Shown piece by piece: positions 1 through 11,013 of a stretch of 64,000 nucleotides of DNA; positions within the stretch are counted from its first letter, which is position 1; the number at the start of each line of letters is the position of its first letter. The position numbers and the translations under genes were made by a program. The notes below the pieces were generated by a model, which was not told where the DNA came from, ran no database searches, and saw only the letters and a program-made list of their open reading frames with translations. The stretch lies in assembly GCA_007026445.1 (NCBI GenBank), contig VDMD01000005.1, forward strand, positions 186,001-250,000, read 5' to 3'. This DNA is from Schizophyllum amplum. Taxonomy: Eukaryota > Basidiomycota > Agaricomycetes > Agaricales > Schizophyllaceae.

Positions 1-567
1 TGAATTCACCGCATACCGCATTCTTATGCTGCTCCACGGCCGTAATCGCAGCGGTATGTCCACAATTACCCATGCTATTTTGCGCGCTCACATCATCACC
101 ATTAGAATCCAATCTCTACGTAGGTCAACTAACGGCACAGCAGAAAGAAGACAAGGCGGTTCAGCACGCTTTGAATGTGCAGAGGGCTCTGGCGCTGGGA
201 AATTATCATCGGCTTATGAGGCTCTACGAGGAGTCACCCAACATGAGCGCCTACATCATGGACCATTTCATCCCTCGAGAACGCGCCCGTGCTCTCATTT
301 GCATCACAAGGGCGTGCGTGTAGACAGTTTTATGTGACCTTTACGTTGACGAGCTTCCACAGATACAAGACCCTTCCCATCGAGTTCTTACAATCCGAGC
401 TCTGCCTGGAGACGCTGGAGGGCACGCACCAGTTCCTGCAGGAATATGGATGTGCGACCTACACGGCGGATCAGAAGAACATCGACTGCAACGCGATCTC
501 GCAAGCCAACGTGCAGAAGACCTTCGAGCAGAAGTACCGGAAGGTCGGCATCAAGGGCGCCATCTGA
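1..567 (+). CDS. SAC3/GANP/THP3-domain protein, C-terminal part (THP3/LENG8-like)
   Basis: This is the 3' end of a gene that begins left of the window. The visible protein has the SAC3/GANP helical region (YVGQLTAQQKEDKAVQHAL, then NMSAYIMDHFIPRERARAL) and a winged-helix-like end (YKTLPIEFLQSELC ... YRKVGIKGAI). This arrangement resembles the THP3/LENG8 branch of the SAC3 family, nuclear proteins that act with CSN12/PCI partners in transcription elongation and mRNA maturation. Three exons are readable: the first ends at about 54 (intron to 111 with gtatgt...ttag), the second at about 313 (intron gtgcgt...cacag to 362). The stop codon is at 565-567. The family call is from motif memory; assignment to THP3 rather than another SAC3-domain branch is an inference. 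Confidence 0.75.
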
Positions 568-1546
568 GGTTGGCGCGAGGGGAGACCTGGGCGTTGCTTT
601 TCCTGCCGGGCAGGGTGCGGCTCTTTCTGTCAAGCCACTTGCACGTCTTGCGATGGCCATCCTTCGCATGACGGTCGTGGCGGGGCCTCCCCGACATCTA
701 TGATTTTCTTTGGTTCTGGATTTTCATCTTTCGCATGCCATGTTTCTTATGCATCATTCACCACCCGCTTTCTTGATTGCATTTGTTTATTGTTGTACCA
801 TCTTTCATCATGTTTATCTGCACGACCCTCTCAATAGACCATCTTCCTCCTGATCCTGTTGCCCGATCTGTATATGGGATGTGTATACGACACCGAATGT
901 GTTAGGTGATGCACATACGTCGCTGGGCCGCTGGCGCCTGAGTCGGTAGGATTAGTGTCTTCCTTGTCTTCATTCTGCTGACGCTCATTGACAGTATTTT
1001 GAGTGGTTATTCTACGGCCGTGCCTCGTTTACTGAACGCTTACGGGTTCCACTACAACAGGGTCAGGCTTCGTAGTGCACCGGCGCCTCCTCGTCAAACT
1101 GCGCAACTCAATGGCGCATCGCAATACAAAGCAGCCTTCTCTGCTCCTCATCACGCTGTGTAGTCTGACTGCCAAACATCTCTCATCGAGCTTCCTTCCT
1201 CTGCCCTTACCCTCGCCCGTCCCTCGCCGAGCCGCGAGAGGCCTCATCGAGCCGCGCATTTCGAGCGGTCCGCCGATACCTATCGTTGACGCCGTGCATG
1301 TGCGCTTCTCAATCTGCGTCTGATCTGCATGCCTTATCGACTACACAGTGTATGTCCTCGGACCGTCGTGTGTCCTCGCCGGGTGCATCTGTACCTCGGA
1401 AGAACCGCATCACGGGTTATCGCGCCCGCCTGGTCATCCTCAGTAGCGAGTATAAAGACGCGCGCGGACGCAACATGCGTGCGCGCTTCCCTTCCTGCTG
1501 CCCACCCTGTGGCGTCCGTCAACGTTGCTGAAATCCTCGCGCGACC
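568..1546. other. intergenic region between the SAC3-domain and S28 peptidase genes
   Basis: No convincing coding exon was seen. It holds the 3' flank of the upstream gene (T-rich from about 700 to 800) and the promoter of the peptidase gene with a TATA motif at 1451. Short open frames at 1075-1330 lack any family resemblance. Confidence 0.6.
1451..1457 (+). promoter_or_regulatory. TATA box of the S28 peptidase gene
   Basis: The motif TATAAAG lies 96 bases before the peptidase ATG at 1547, a normal distance for a fungal core promoter. Assigned from sequence and position only. Confidence 0.5.
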
Positions 1547-3821
1547 ATGGTGCTCCTCGGGATCCGGAGCCTCTTCACTGCGGCGCTGCTGGCGCTCTCG
1601 GTGCGCGGCAAGCTGCCCGATGGCCGCGCGCACTTGAACGTGCCCCCGCACTCCCCGCCGCCGCTGCCTCCGGGCCCACCTCCGACGGGGCCTGTCACGC
1701 ACGTGAATGGCTCAGTGCTTGCCGATATCAGCACGGTGTACTACCTGGATATCCCAGTAGACCATAATGATGCATCGCTTGGGACGTTCTCGACGCGGTA
1801 CTGGGTGAACTACGAGTACTATGAGCCTGGTGCGTGCAAGCGGCTGCGTGAAGGGCATCGTGGTTGAACGTCGTCGTCAGGCGGCCCCATTATCTTCATG
1901 AATATGGGCGAGGTCAACGCAGAAGGTAAGGAAGCTATACTCCATAGACAGGTTCATATGATACTCATGTATGGCAGGCTACACGCACTACATCACGAAC
2001 AGCACCATCAACGGGATGATAGCCCAGCAAGAAAGCGGGCTGCTCATCATCATGGAGCATCGGGTTTGTCTCGTCCTTATTGTGAAGCTGAGATACCCGC
2101 TGATGTGCTGCACGATAGTTCTACGGCGAGAGCAACCCGTTCCCGAACCTGAACGAGGACTCCCTGTGGTACTTGACTATCGAGCAAGCTATCCAGGATA
2201 ACGTGTACTTCGCGCGCAATGTGAAGTTGGACGTAGACATCCGATACGTCCCCAGAGGTGACGCCGTGGATACTCATTGGCGCCAGTTATGCAGGTAGCA
2301 GAAACTTGCGTGCCTTCCCTGGTATCGACTTAGACGTTCACAGGCGCTCTCACTGCGTTCCAGAAGGTTGCGTGAGTGTGATATTCTTCATACTGGCCAT
2401 TACTGATAGAAAAACAACTCCTTTCAGCGAGCCTGATGTATTCTACATCCACTACGGCTCGTCTGCAGTCATCCAGACTCAAGTGTAGGTGGCCCTCTCT
2501 TTCAGCTTATGTGAGCAGCTAATCCACTCGCTCCAGCGACTTTCACGAGTACTTCACGCCTATCCGCCAGAACATGCCGGCGAACTGCTCTGCCGACGTT
2601 CAGGCGGTCATCGCGTACATTGACGAAGTGTTCATGGGCACGAATGAGACGGCCATGGATGAAATTAAGGAGACATTCGGATACGACTCCTCGTATACGA
2701 ACTACGATGTTGCCGGGTCCCGTAAGTGCAGGCTTGTGCCGCGTTGGCTCGTACTGAGTCGTGGTTCTTAGTGCGCAACAATGTCTGGGCATGGCAGTCG
2801 CTGCAGCCGTATACCCAATCGGACGGCGGGGAGTTGACGTTCTATGAGTTCTGCGACGCGCTGGAGGTCAAGGGAGGCGAGGTTAGTGGTCCGGAAGGCT
2901 GGGGTGTTGACTACGCGCTTCCGGCATGGGGCGCGTACTTCTCGGTGCGTATCACTGCTGCCCTCTACCGCCATAGACTGACCAGCACTCGCACGCAGGG
3001 TGTATCACTTGCTAAGAGTGAGTCTGCCTTGAGTGCAAGTGGTCCTATCACTACTAACAATGTCAGTCTGTGGCGACGTTGATCTCCGTGCGTACTGCAG
3101 AGTGATTGCTGGAGATGACGCTTAATCTTAAATAGCGAGTGCGTCAAGGGTACCGCGGAAGAGCCTGCGGACCACCCAGTCGACGATGCAGGGCGCGCCT
3201 GGACCTGGCAGACATGCACTCAGTTCGGCTGGGGTCAGGTATGTTCTTCAACGTTCTCTTATTGACAATTTTCCACTGACATGCCCCCAGATTGGTGCTC
3301 CTGAAGGGGAGCCCACGATAGTCTCCCGATTGACCACCGTGGAGACCGACGTGGTCGACTACTGCGCCTACTACTTCCCGGAGAACTTCCCGGACTACGG
3401 CCTGCCGCGCACAAACGAGACAAACGCGCGGTATGGCGGATGGACGATGCAGGGAGAGCGCATGATCTTTGGGAATGGCAACAGTAAGTGTCCTGCTCCT
3501 TTTCTTACCAAATCACAAATGGCTTCGGCAAGCCTGCATTTCTTCCAAAACCCACCCCCACGCGTATCGTGCTAACTTGCAATTACAGACGACACCTGGC
3601 GTGAGGCGTCTATGTCCGCACAGCAAACGGACATTCCCGTTAGCACCGTATCCCAGCCCATCTTCCTCGGCAACGGCTTCCACTGCTCGGAAGTCATCGC
3701 TCGCGCATCTGTCGACCCGACCGTCGCGCAAATACAGCAGCAGATCCTCGAGATCGTGGGCGGCTGGCTCGGAGACTGGGATGCGTACTCAGAGGAGCGG
3801 AGGCGCAAGAGGGAAACATGA
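1547..3821 (+). CDS. secreted serine peptidase, family S28 (prolyl carboxypeptidase-like)
   Basis: The product starts with a hydrophobic signal peptide (MVLLGIRSLFTAALLALSV) and then shows the S28 pattern: TFSTRYWVNYEYYEPG, GGPIIFMNMGEVNAEG after splicing, the nucleophile motif GASYAG (about 2279-2297), a long Cys-containing lid region (NMPANCSADVQ), and the C-terminal catalytic histidine in NGFHCSEV (about 3670). S28 enzymes cleave after proline, here probably outside the cell for protein nutrition. About eleven short GT-AG introns are readable, for example 1831-1881 and 3485-3588. One join is doubtful: between YFARNVKLDVD (to about 2240) and TPWILIGASYAG (from about 2260) the frame changes and no intron of normal length keeps both conserved parts, so there may be a frameshift. 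Family call is firm; intactness is not. Confidence 0.8.
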
Positions 3822-4120
3822 GGCGTCTAGCGGTCTGACGCAACCAGTGTACCAGGATTCAGGTCGAGCCACATGAACGAAGGAGATAGGGAACGAGAAT
3901 GTGCATGTAGAACAATGGGAACTTCGCCGAATTGAACTCAAAGCGGAATATCTGATTGTGCACGCAGCTTCGCTTCCTTGTCTGGATGACCCATGAAGCA
4001 ATCATCACAGGAATAGTAACAACAATCAGTATGGCACGCCCGTCCGTCGCTATCCAGAACTAGAACCTGCATTATCCATTGACTAAGTAACTCACGAGCC
4101 TCCACCCGTATTCATCCTCG

Positions 4121-6162
4121 TCATCGCCCATTCACCGTCGCCGTCGAATCTCTCCGCACGCCACTCCGTGAAGGCGCTTGCGTCTCCTCCGCAGACGGTG
4201 GCGGCCGATTCGGGTGGTCGGGGATGTTCTCGATCTCCCGCTTCGCCTCTTCCCATGCTTCCAAGTTCTGTGTGTAGTTGTTAGCAGCGTCTCGCGGATC
4301 ACTCAGAAACACGCTCGAGGTTACTCAAGAGCATAATGATAAACGCACCTTCTTACACCAATCCCGGTGACTGCGCGCCATCGCGATGCACATTTCGCGC
4401 ATGTCCGCGACCTTCTGTCGTTGGAAGCGGTCGAGGTCTGCCTGGATAGTCGAGCTTGAGTACTTGAGGTCCTGCGCAGCCAAGTGTAGCGCATCCTCGA
4501 GCTGAGGAACAATGAGCAAGCAGACCTGATAACAAAATGCGGAAACGTACCTGCGATATATTCTCCCTCGTCTTCGTGATGCTGTTCCGTCGCGCCGTTT
4601 CGGGATCGACGTCCATCATCCCGTGCAGGGTGTAGCTGAGCGCACTGAGCAGCCCCATGCCCGGCGCACGCGACCTTCGCGCTGCAGGGTTCGGGCCAGG
4701 GTGCGGCGGCAGATACGACGCCGTGGGGTCCTGTGGCGGCGGCGGATGTTGCGCTGCCTCGCCCGCCGGGTCCTCCGCCCCAGCCTCGTCCTGCTGCGAC
4801 CCCTCTGCCGAACGCGACGGGCTGCGCACCGACGTCCCGCTCGATCTTCCGCGCTTAAGAGCCTCCTCCAGCCGCCTTGCCTCACGCTCGCTCTTGTCAA
4901 GGTCTTCGAGCTGCTCGCGCTTCGCCTCCAGCGCGTCCTGCGTCATCTCGTACTGCACGTGCTTCTGGTGCCGGTAGGCCAGCAGCTTCTTGATGATGCC
5001 CGCGAACTGCGCGTACTCGTGCAGCGGCTCAGCCCAGTCCTGCTCCATCTCCTGCACGAGCTTGGTGGTAGACATGTAGGTGGCGTCTGCGGCCTGGCCG
5101 ACCTTCTCGATCGCAGGGGAGAGGGTAGCGCTCTCGTTCAGGCTGAAGCCATTGAGGGCGGCACCGAGGTCGGCGTGGTCTTGTGCGGCGTCTGCGGGTT
5201 GTTAGTCACTATGTAAAGCATATAGTCGGTACGCACCTGCCCACCGCTTGATAACGCGCCGTGTCACCTTCTCCATAGGCCCGCTGACATGACTCGCGAA
5301 CTTCTGCGTGAACGCCTCCGAGTCCATAAAACGCTGGTCAGGTTGCCGGAGCGGATGGGCTGCAGAGGGATTGGGTAATGCAGCGTAAGCCGGAGACGCG
5401 TTCTCGTCTATCGGATTATGTGACGGCGCCTTGAGGATGTTCTTGGGCAGCTGCGACAATGGAGGAGAGTTGAGAACCTCGGTCCAGGATACTTCACCTT
5501 CGAGGAAGCGATGAAAGACATGCTCGTTAGAGAGGATGGGATGGCGTGCAATGCGGTTGAGAAATGTTTGGAGCATGCGCTTTCGGCGGGCGATCAGGAC
5601 GGTGTCTTCCTTGGCTTTCCCCTGCTTGACTGCGTAGTCACCGATACTCTGCTTTGAGGGGATGGGTGGGACGATGAGCGTGGGGTACAGTTTCGAGAGG
5701 TTGACGCGGAGGGACTCGAACTCTGAGTAACGGTGGCGCGCCTCAGCAGACTACACTCTTGTCAACGCTCTAAACGAAGAGATAAGCGAGAGAGCGCACC
5801 CCGGTCTGTATTACATAGACGATATACGGCGACGTAGCGCCTACTGCCGTCTTCTGCGCATCCGAGATCTGCACGGGAAGAACTCAGACATCCGTGCAAC
5901 GCAGTATGGGCGCACGACACACCACAATCTCGACGTCGTCTCCTGAGTGCAGGTCCCTGTCCCGTGCGCAGCAGTAGTCACTCTTGTAGTTTGTCGTCTG
6001 CTGCCTAGGACTCGTGGACGAGAATGTGCGATTCAGAGGGGGAGACGCGAGCTGGCGCGAGGGATTCATTGGCGGCGACGGGGGATTCGAGATGTCAAGC
6101 TTCCGCGACTCGAAGCTGTGGACGTCGGACCCGACGGACTCGGAACGCAATGGGGTCGGCAT
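4121..6162 (-). CDS. ATG20: sorting nexin with PX and BAR domains, SNX41/ATG20-like
   Basis: Reading leftwards, a Ser/Pro-rich N-terminus leads into a PX domain (DVEIV joined over a 54-base intron at about 5868-5921 to ISDAQKTAVGA, then SPYIVYVIQTG, the phosphoinositide-site stretch HRYSEFESLR, and IVPPIPSKQSIGDYAV). A BAR-type helical region follows (KFASHVSGPMEKVTRRV, then QEMEQDWAEPLHEYAQFAG) with a charged coiled coil and a disordered insert (about 4640-4850). The protein ends at 4121. This is the order of SNX41/ATG20 proteins, which form heterodimers with SNX4 on endosomes and serve selective autophagy and retrograde sorting. The listed start is the first ATG in the open frame. Another ATG at 6203 precedes family-like acidic residues (FDDENP) that lie in a different frame, so the N-terminus is uncertain or carries small indels. 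Confidence 0.8.
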
Positions 6163-7154
6163 GTCGGCCTCGAACGGGGTTCTCGTCGTCAAAGGGCGTC
6201 CATGATGGCTGCAGGACAACGCGCACGGATGTACTTACCTGCGGAGCAACGCGAGATCGAACGATTACTCCTGCGAGCAAGCGGCGAGTGACGCGCCAGG
6301 AAGCCGTTATTTGGTTATATTTATCGGCCCGGGGCTATGCGTGAGAACTTCATGTTAAACTTCAATTAACCCCCACCACAGTATCTAATCCATGGGCTCA
6401 GCGAGGAGGGTGTCGCATCTCTTGCAAAGCATTTGAAGGTATTCGATGCGAAGAAGTGTGTAGAAACTATGTGTGTGTCTGCGGGGGGCGCCGGGGGTCA
6501 CAAAGGATAACCAGGATAAGGTGCTAAAGTACGGTAGAATAGGAAGCGTCTATGATTGCGTATCCTCGAAATGCAGCAACATTTCTGCCGTATAAAAGGC
6601 ATGCAGAACACTGTTCGGGGACGAGCTAGCAGACGCGGAGAGTCGGGCGAGCAATGTGGGGCAATTTCTTCTGGAGATGAAGAGCAGAGATCTGTGACGC
6701 AGTTATATGCTTAGTATCACAACGGTACTATGGCGTGTCAGAAATTTGGGACCTTAAGTAATCGTTATATTCAAGGAAAGCCTGTGCACAAGTTCCTCGA
6801 GTCGCTCTCCATACAATGCGCAAAGCCTGTGCATGTCATGCCCGCCAGTCCAGCCTCACATTTCTGCCAACTCGCAATGTGGCGCGATGCTATAGAGATG
6901 AAGTCAAGGAACAACTTGAACTTGAACCGTGACTCACATGCATTTAGCACGTGATACGTGCCAATATTTTTCGGCATCTTCCGTCATCCGCACATCTCCC
7001 GTTCAACGGTCACGTCCCTTGTTCGACTTTGCGAAAGGCTCCTCCTGCGAATCAGCCCACGGTCTCTGCTTCGACCTACAATCATTGCCGTCAAAAAACA
7101 CAGGACTCTTCAATATTCAAACGCTGTTTCTTTGTTATCCTCTTCTCCTCGCCC
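6163..7154. other. divergent intergenic region between ATG20-like and SEN2 genes
   Basis: This is the shared upstream region of two genes that face away from each other. A CACGTG-type E-box lies at about 6949 (agCACGTGat), roughly 200 bases before the SEN2 start. Family-like residues for the ATG20 N-terminus lie at 6163-6203. No other gene was recognised. Confidence 0.5.
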
Positions 7155-9135
7155 ATGTCCCACATCGGCCCATCCACTCGCGGACGCGGTGGCCCTGGTA
7201 AGGGCGGCGCCCGACGCGCCGACAACGCACGCATCTACGGCAACCCACTGCCCCTGCTCTTTGTCGAGCCCGACCTCCCGCCAGCCTCCGCCAGCCTCAC
7301 CCGCCGCCTGACTCACCCAAATGGTCTCCTTCGCCCGCGCGGCCTCTTGCACGCCGTCGGTCTGTCCATCGGCCTGCGACCGACGGACGTGATAAATCCG
7401 CATTGCGAGGGAGTTCTGGACTTGGCTACGAAGAGCGTGTGGGTGACCGATCCTCGCAGCGTGCTCGTTCTGTGGCAGCGCGGCTTCTTTGGAAAAGGAC
7501 ACTTGTCGCGCAGTGAGCCGAGCTGGCTGGCGCGGCAAGTAAATAATAGGCGTGCGGCTGCGCAGGGAAGTGAGTAATATTCTCTCCTTCAATTCTTAGA
7601 TGTGTCTTCGTTTTCGGAGTACACCACGCTGTCTCGCATACGTTTTGATACTTCACTTCGTTCTCTCTTTTCACCTTCGTCATGATACACCTCAACATCC
7701 GCTTTCTGCCGTCTTACACCCCTTTACCCAGAAATGACCTCCGAAGAACTCACCGCTCGCCGCCGCGCGGAGCGCAAGCAATTCAAGCTCGATCGTGCTC
7801 GCGCCATTGCTGCCGCTGCCGCCGAGGCGGAGGCAGCGTTCAGGGAGCGCGGCGAGGTCGTGGTGCCTGCGCTGTCCGGGCCAAATATTCCGTCAGCGGC
7901 GACGTGGCGGCCGGCGCAGGTGGCACAGGCGGCGCAGGTGCCCCAATCGACTGGGGACCTCACAACAGATGATGCTGGCGACGCACCCGCAACTACCGCC
8001 GGCGATCCCGCACCCGGACAGTCCAACACGTTCTCCGCGGACGAAGACGAGCCGATCGAGGACGTGGAGCACTTGCAGCTGACCCTTGCCGAGGCGTTTT
8101 TCCTCGCGTACGCGCTGGATTGTCTGACTGTCTACGATGCGGATACGGTGCGCATATTTCTCTCACACCATCCGTGCAATCGTAGACCTCCCGCGCGCCC
8201 TCTCGGGCTTCAATTTACCGTCACTCATACTCACACTATGGCTTTCAGGACACCGCACTCACCCTCCAGACCTCTGGCTCGCCTGCCAGAACGCACACGT
8301 GCCACCCAGTTTGGACCTTCCATCTCCACTCCCAGACCTCCACCCCGACAACCCGTTCCTCATCAACTACGCCGTCTACCACCACTACCGCTCCCTCGGC
8401 TGGGTCGTGCGCGGGGGGATCAAGTTCTGCGCGGATTTCCTGCTGTACAAGAAGGGCCCGGTGTTCACGCATGCGGAGTGAGTGGCAAGGTTCACTTCAT
8501 GTGTATAAGAACGGGGTTGGTGTGACGAGCGGGTGTGACGAGGGAGCTCTTATGGTACAGCGACGTCCTATAATGTTACAAAAGTCACGCGGCCCATGGG
8601 CCATGATTCTCCGTCCATTTCTTTCGACCTTGATATCTTTCGCTAAATACCCTTCCCTCAGATTTGCCCTCGCCGTCATCCCCTCCTACGAAGACCCCGA
8701 CGAGCAGACGCTCAACCCGCAGGACGGCGCGCCCTACACCTGGACCTGGCTCAGCACCATCAACCGCGTCAACGCGCAGGTGATGAAGGTGCGTAATCTC
8801 CCCTTGCTATAAGTTACGAAGAGACGCTGATTGGTTCTTGTCTTGGTTCTTTTATATCATCTACTTTTTCCCCCTTCTCCCCTTCGCCGCGCCCGTTCCT
8901 CCTATTGCCTGCTCCGTCAACTACTCATCGTCTCACATCCCTCTTCATCTTCCGTCGACTACACCCCCACCCACCAACCCAGACCCTCGTCCTCGTCTAC
9001 GTCACCATCCCCTCCCGCGCGCGCCTCCCGCCGGGTGCGCTCACCGGGCCCGCGTGCCTCGCGCACTACTCCGTGCGCGAGATCGTGGTGCGGCGGTTCA
9101 TACCGGCGCGGATGCGGGATGAGAATGCAAGGTGA
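7155..9135 (+). CDS. SEN2: tRNA-splicing endonuclease catalytic subunit SEN2
   Basis: The N-terminal part has [23 protein letters not shown] and [19 protein letters not shown], typical of SEN2. A charged, Ala-rich linker follows (about 7734-8070), then [18 protein letters not shown] and the C-terminal nuclease fold ([35 protein letters not shown]). The catalytic Tyr is the one in DFLLY, the His that in FTHAE, and the Lys probably that in QVMK, next to an intron. SEN2 cuts the 5' splice site of intron-containing pre-tRNAs within the SEN2-SEN34-SEN54-SEN15 complex. Introns are readable at about 7570-7733, 8147-8250, 8480-8660 and 8787-8970, and the stop is at 9133-9135. All three catalytic residues are present. 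ATG 7155 is chosen because family residues follow soon after it. Confidence 0.85.
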
Positions 9136-9203
9136 GGGGTGTAGGGGTGAAGGGGTGAAGGTGTGTATGGGTGAAGGGGTGTATGGGTGAAGGGGTGAAG
9201 GGG
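9136..9203. repeat. short tandem repeat directly after SEN2
   Basis: Imperfect units of the type GGGTGAAGGGGTG(T)AT follow each other from the SEN2 stop codon to about 9203. The repeat lies in the 3' untranslated region and looks like a small minisatellite. Confidence 0.7.
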
Positions 9204-11013
9204 GAATGAGAAGGAAAAAATGAAGCGAAAGGAGGAGGGGGAAGGGCGGTAGGGGGAGTGTTTTGAATAGGAAGGACTCGGAGAAGACTCGAGGTGTGGT
9301 GTATGGACGACGTTGTGTACGGGAATTCGAGGGCTTGCACGGGGGAAGCGCAATGATTGGAACGGTCAGAAGCCGGGAAGTGGGGAAAGTGGTACAAGGT
9401 GATGGCTCGATTTGCACGACGAATGACGCGTTCTACTTGAATATTCGAATTCCGATGTGCTGTGTGACCTGCAGCCTTGACTCTGTGAGGGCCGCATGGC
9501 TCAGGTCAGAAAGGAAGCTCATATCGGACACCGTGGAAGCTTCACAATGCTGTTGGGTGCCAGTCCATCCACCAACCGGCGCGACCTTCGGCATCTGCCG
9601 AAATTCGAACCGTCACGGGACTACTATCACGCGACCTCTCCGTCAGCCCCAGCTCCTCTCTACAAGCCGCACAATACTCTGTTTATAGGGCCTGGCCTTG
9701 CGAGTCAGAGCCCTGGCCACCGTGATAGGGAGCCCTGGCCATCGTGCTAGGGAGCCCTGGCCACCGCGATAGGGAGCTCACTCACCGTTACACACTACGC
9801 CGTAAGTAATTCGGAGTGTTCAGTCACCGCACACGAATGGCATACGAACCCTCTGGATCCGTTTCGCACTAACCCGCCTCCCATTCCAGAATTCGCCAGT
9901 CACTGCAGCTGTTATCGACGCTCCTTTGGCTTCCTTCATCACTCCAGGCCATTGTACCGCAGACCACTCCGAATATTCAGTACGGACTAGCAGACTCCGC
10001 CGCAGGTCAACATACTCATCACTATTGACCACAAGCTTGATCATCCCGCTCTTCCAGGCTAGCTTGATCAGCCGCGCTCCAGTCTCCGTTGTGAGAATAA
10101 GAAACCAAAAGGCCCAGGCATTCCGAATGTCGCTGGAGTCGTCGACGGCGGGCGCTGTGCTCGGCGTGATACAGGGCGGCGCGCTGGGGATAGTTATGGA
10201 GACTAGGACTGAAGATGGCAGATCGAAGATATGCAGGGAGCAGGTAAGTCAGGATGGATGAGTTGTGTTGGGAGACCTGCATTGTGATCGCCAGCTGGTG
10301 GAAGTTCAAGATGAGTCACCTTCGTCCATGTTTTTCCTCAGAGCCGGACTCGGAACATTGCACGGCTTGAGAAGACGCCGAGTGGAATGCTACACTCGGG
10401 GATCAGTTGCGGAGTAGCAGATTACTGAGAGCGATAGGACACCGTTGTCAACAGTAGGAATTCGTGGTTGTTTGCGGTAGACGTATAGCACGGGATGGAT
10501 CATGGCGCGGGAATCGGGCTGAGCCGAAGACTCCATTGTGCACCTGTGCTCGTCTGCGGAGGTTGTTCACGGGGACAATGAATTGATGGACACCCCGGTG
10601 GGTTGGGGGACAGTGGGGTCATTTTCGCGAGGCTGGACCAGAAAGCGTGCCGTCGGGTGCCTCCGTCGTGGATGCGCACGCCTGGGGGCGCGCCTCGACC
10701 AGGACAGGGATGGCCGCGAGCATAGTAGCGTGCGAAGGCGGAGGGCAGCAATTCGATAGGAAAAGTAGGAATTCGGAGTGGCATTCGTAGAAGGGCGGCG
10801 CAAGGCGCTCAGCGGCGCGCCGGCCGCAGAAGCTGATAATAAACGCGACATGATTCGCAATGACGGATTCCGAATTCGGAAGGTTTCCTTCCAAATATGG
10901 GAAGAGGACATCAGGCGCCCGATCAGCCGCTGGCGATGAGATGGCGTGCTCGCGTTTTCGCGGGCATTTCTTAAGGACAAGCAAGCCGCCGTCTTTCTTC
11001 CTCAACCACCACC
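9204..11013. other. intergenic region before sulfite reductase
   Basis: Apart from the 22-base triplet repeat at 9709-9774, I see no supported gene. Open frames on both strands between 9820 and 10310 and around 10500-10980 have no recognisable domain. The last few hundred bases should contain the sulfite reductase promoter, but no clear TATA box was seen. Confidence 0.5.
9709..9774. repeat. three tandem copies of a 22-base unit
   Basis: The unit AGCCCTGGCCACCGTGATAG plus GG occurs three times in a row (9709-9730, 9731-9752, 9753-9774) with two or three mismatches per copy. A more degraded partial unit (GGCCTGGCCTTGCG) lies just before. Function unknown. Confidence 0.8.
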
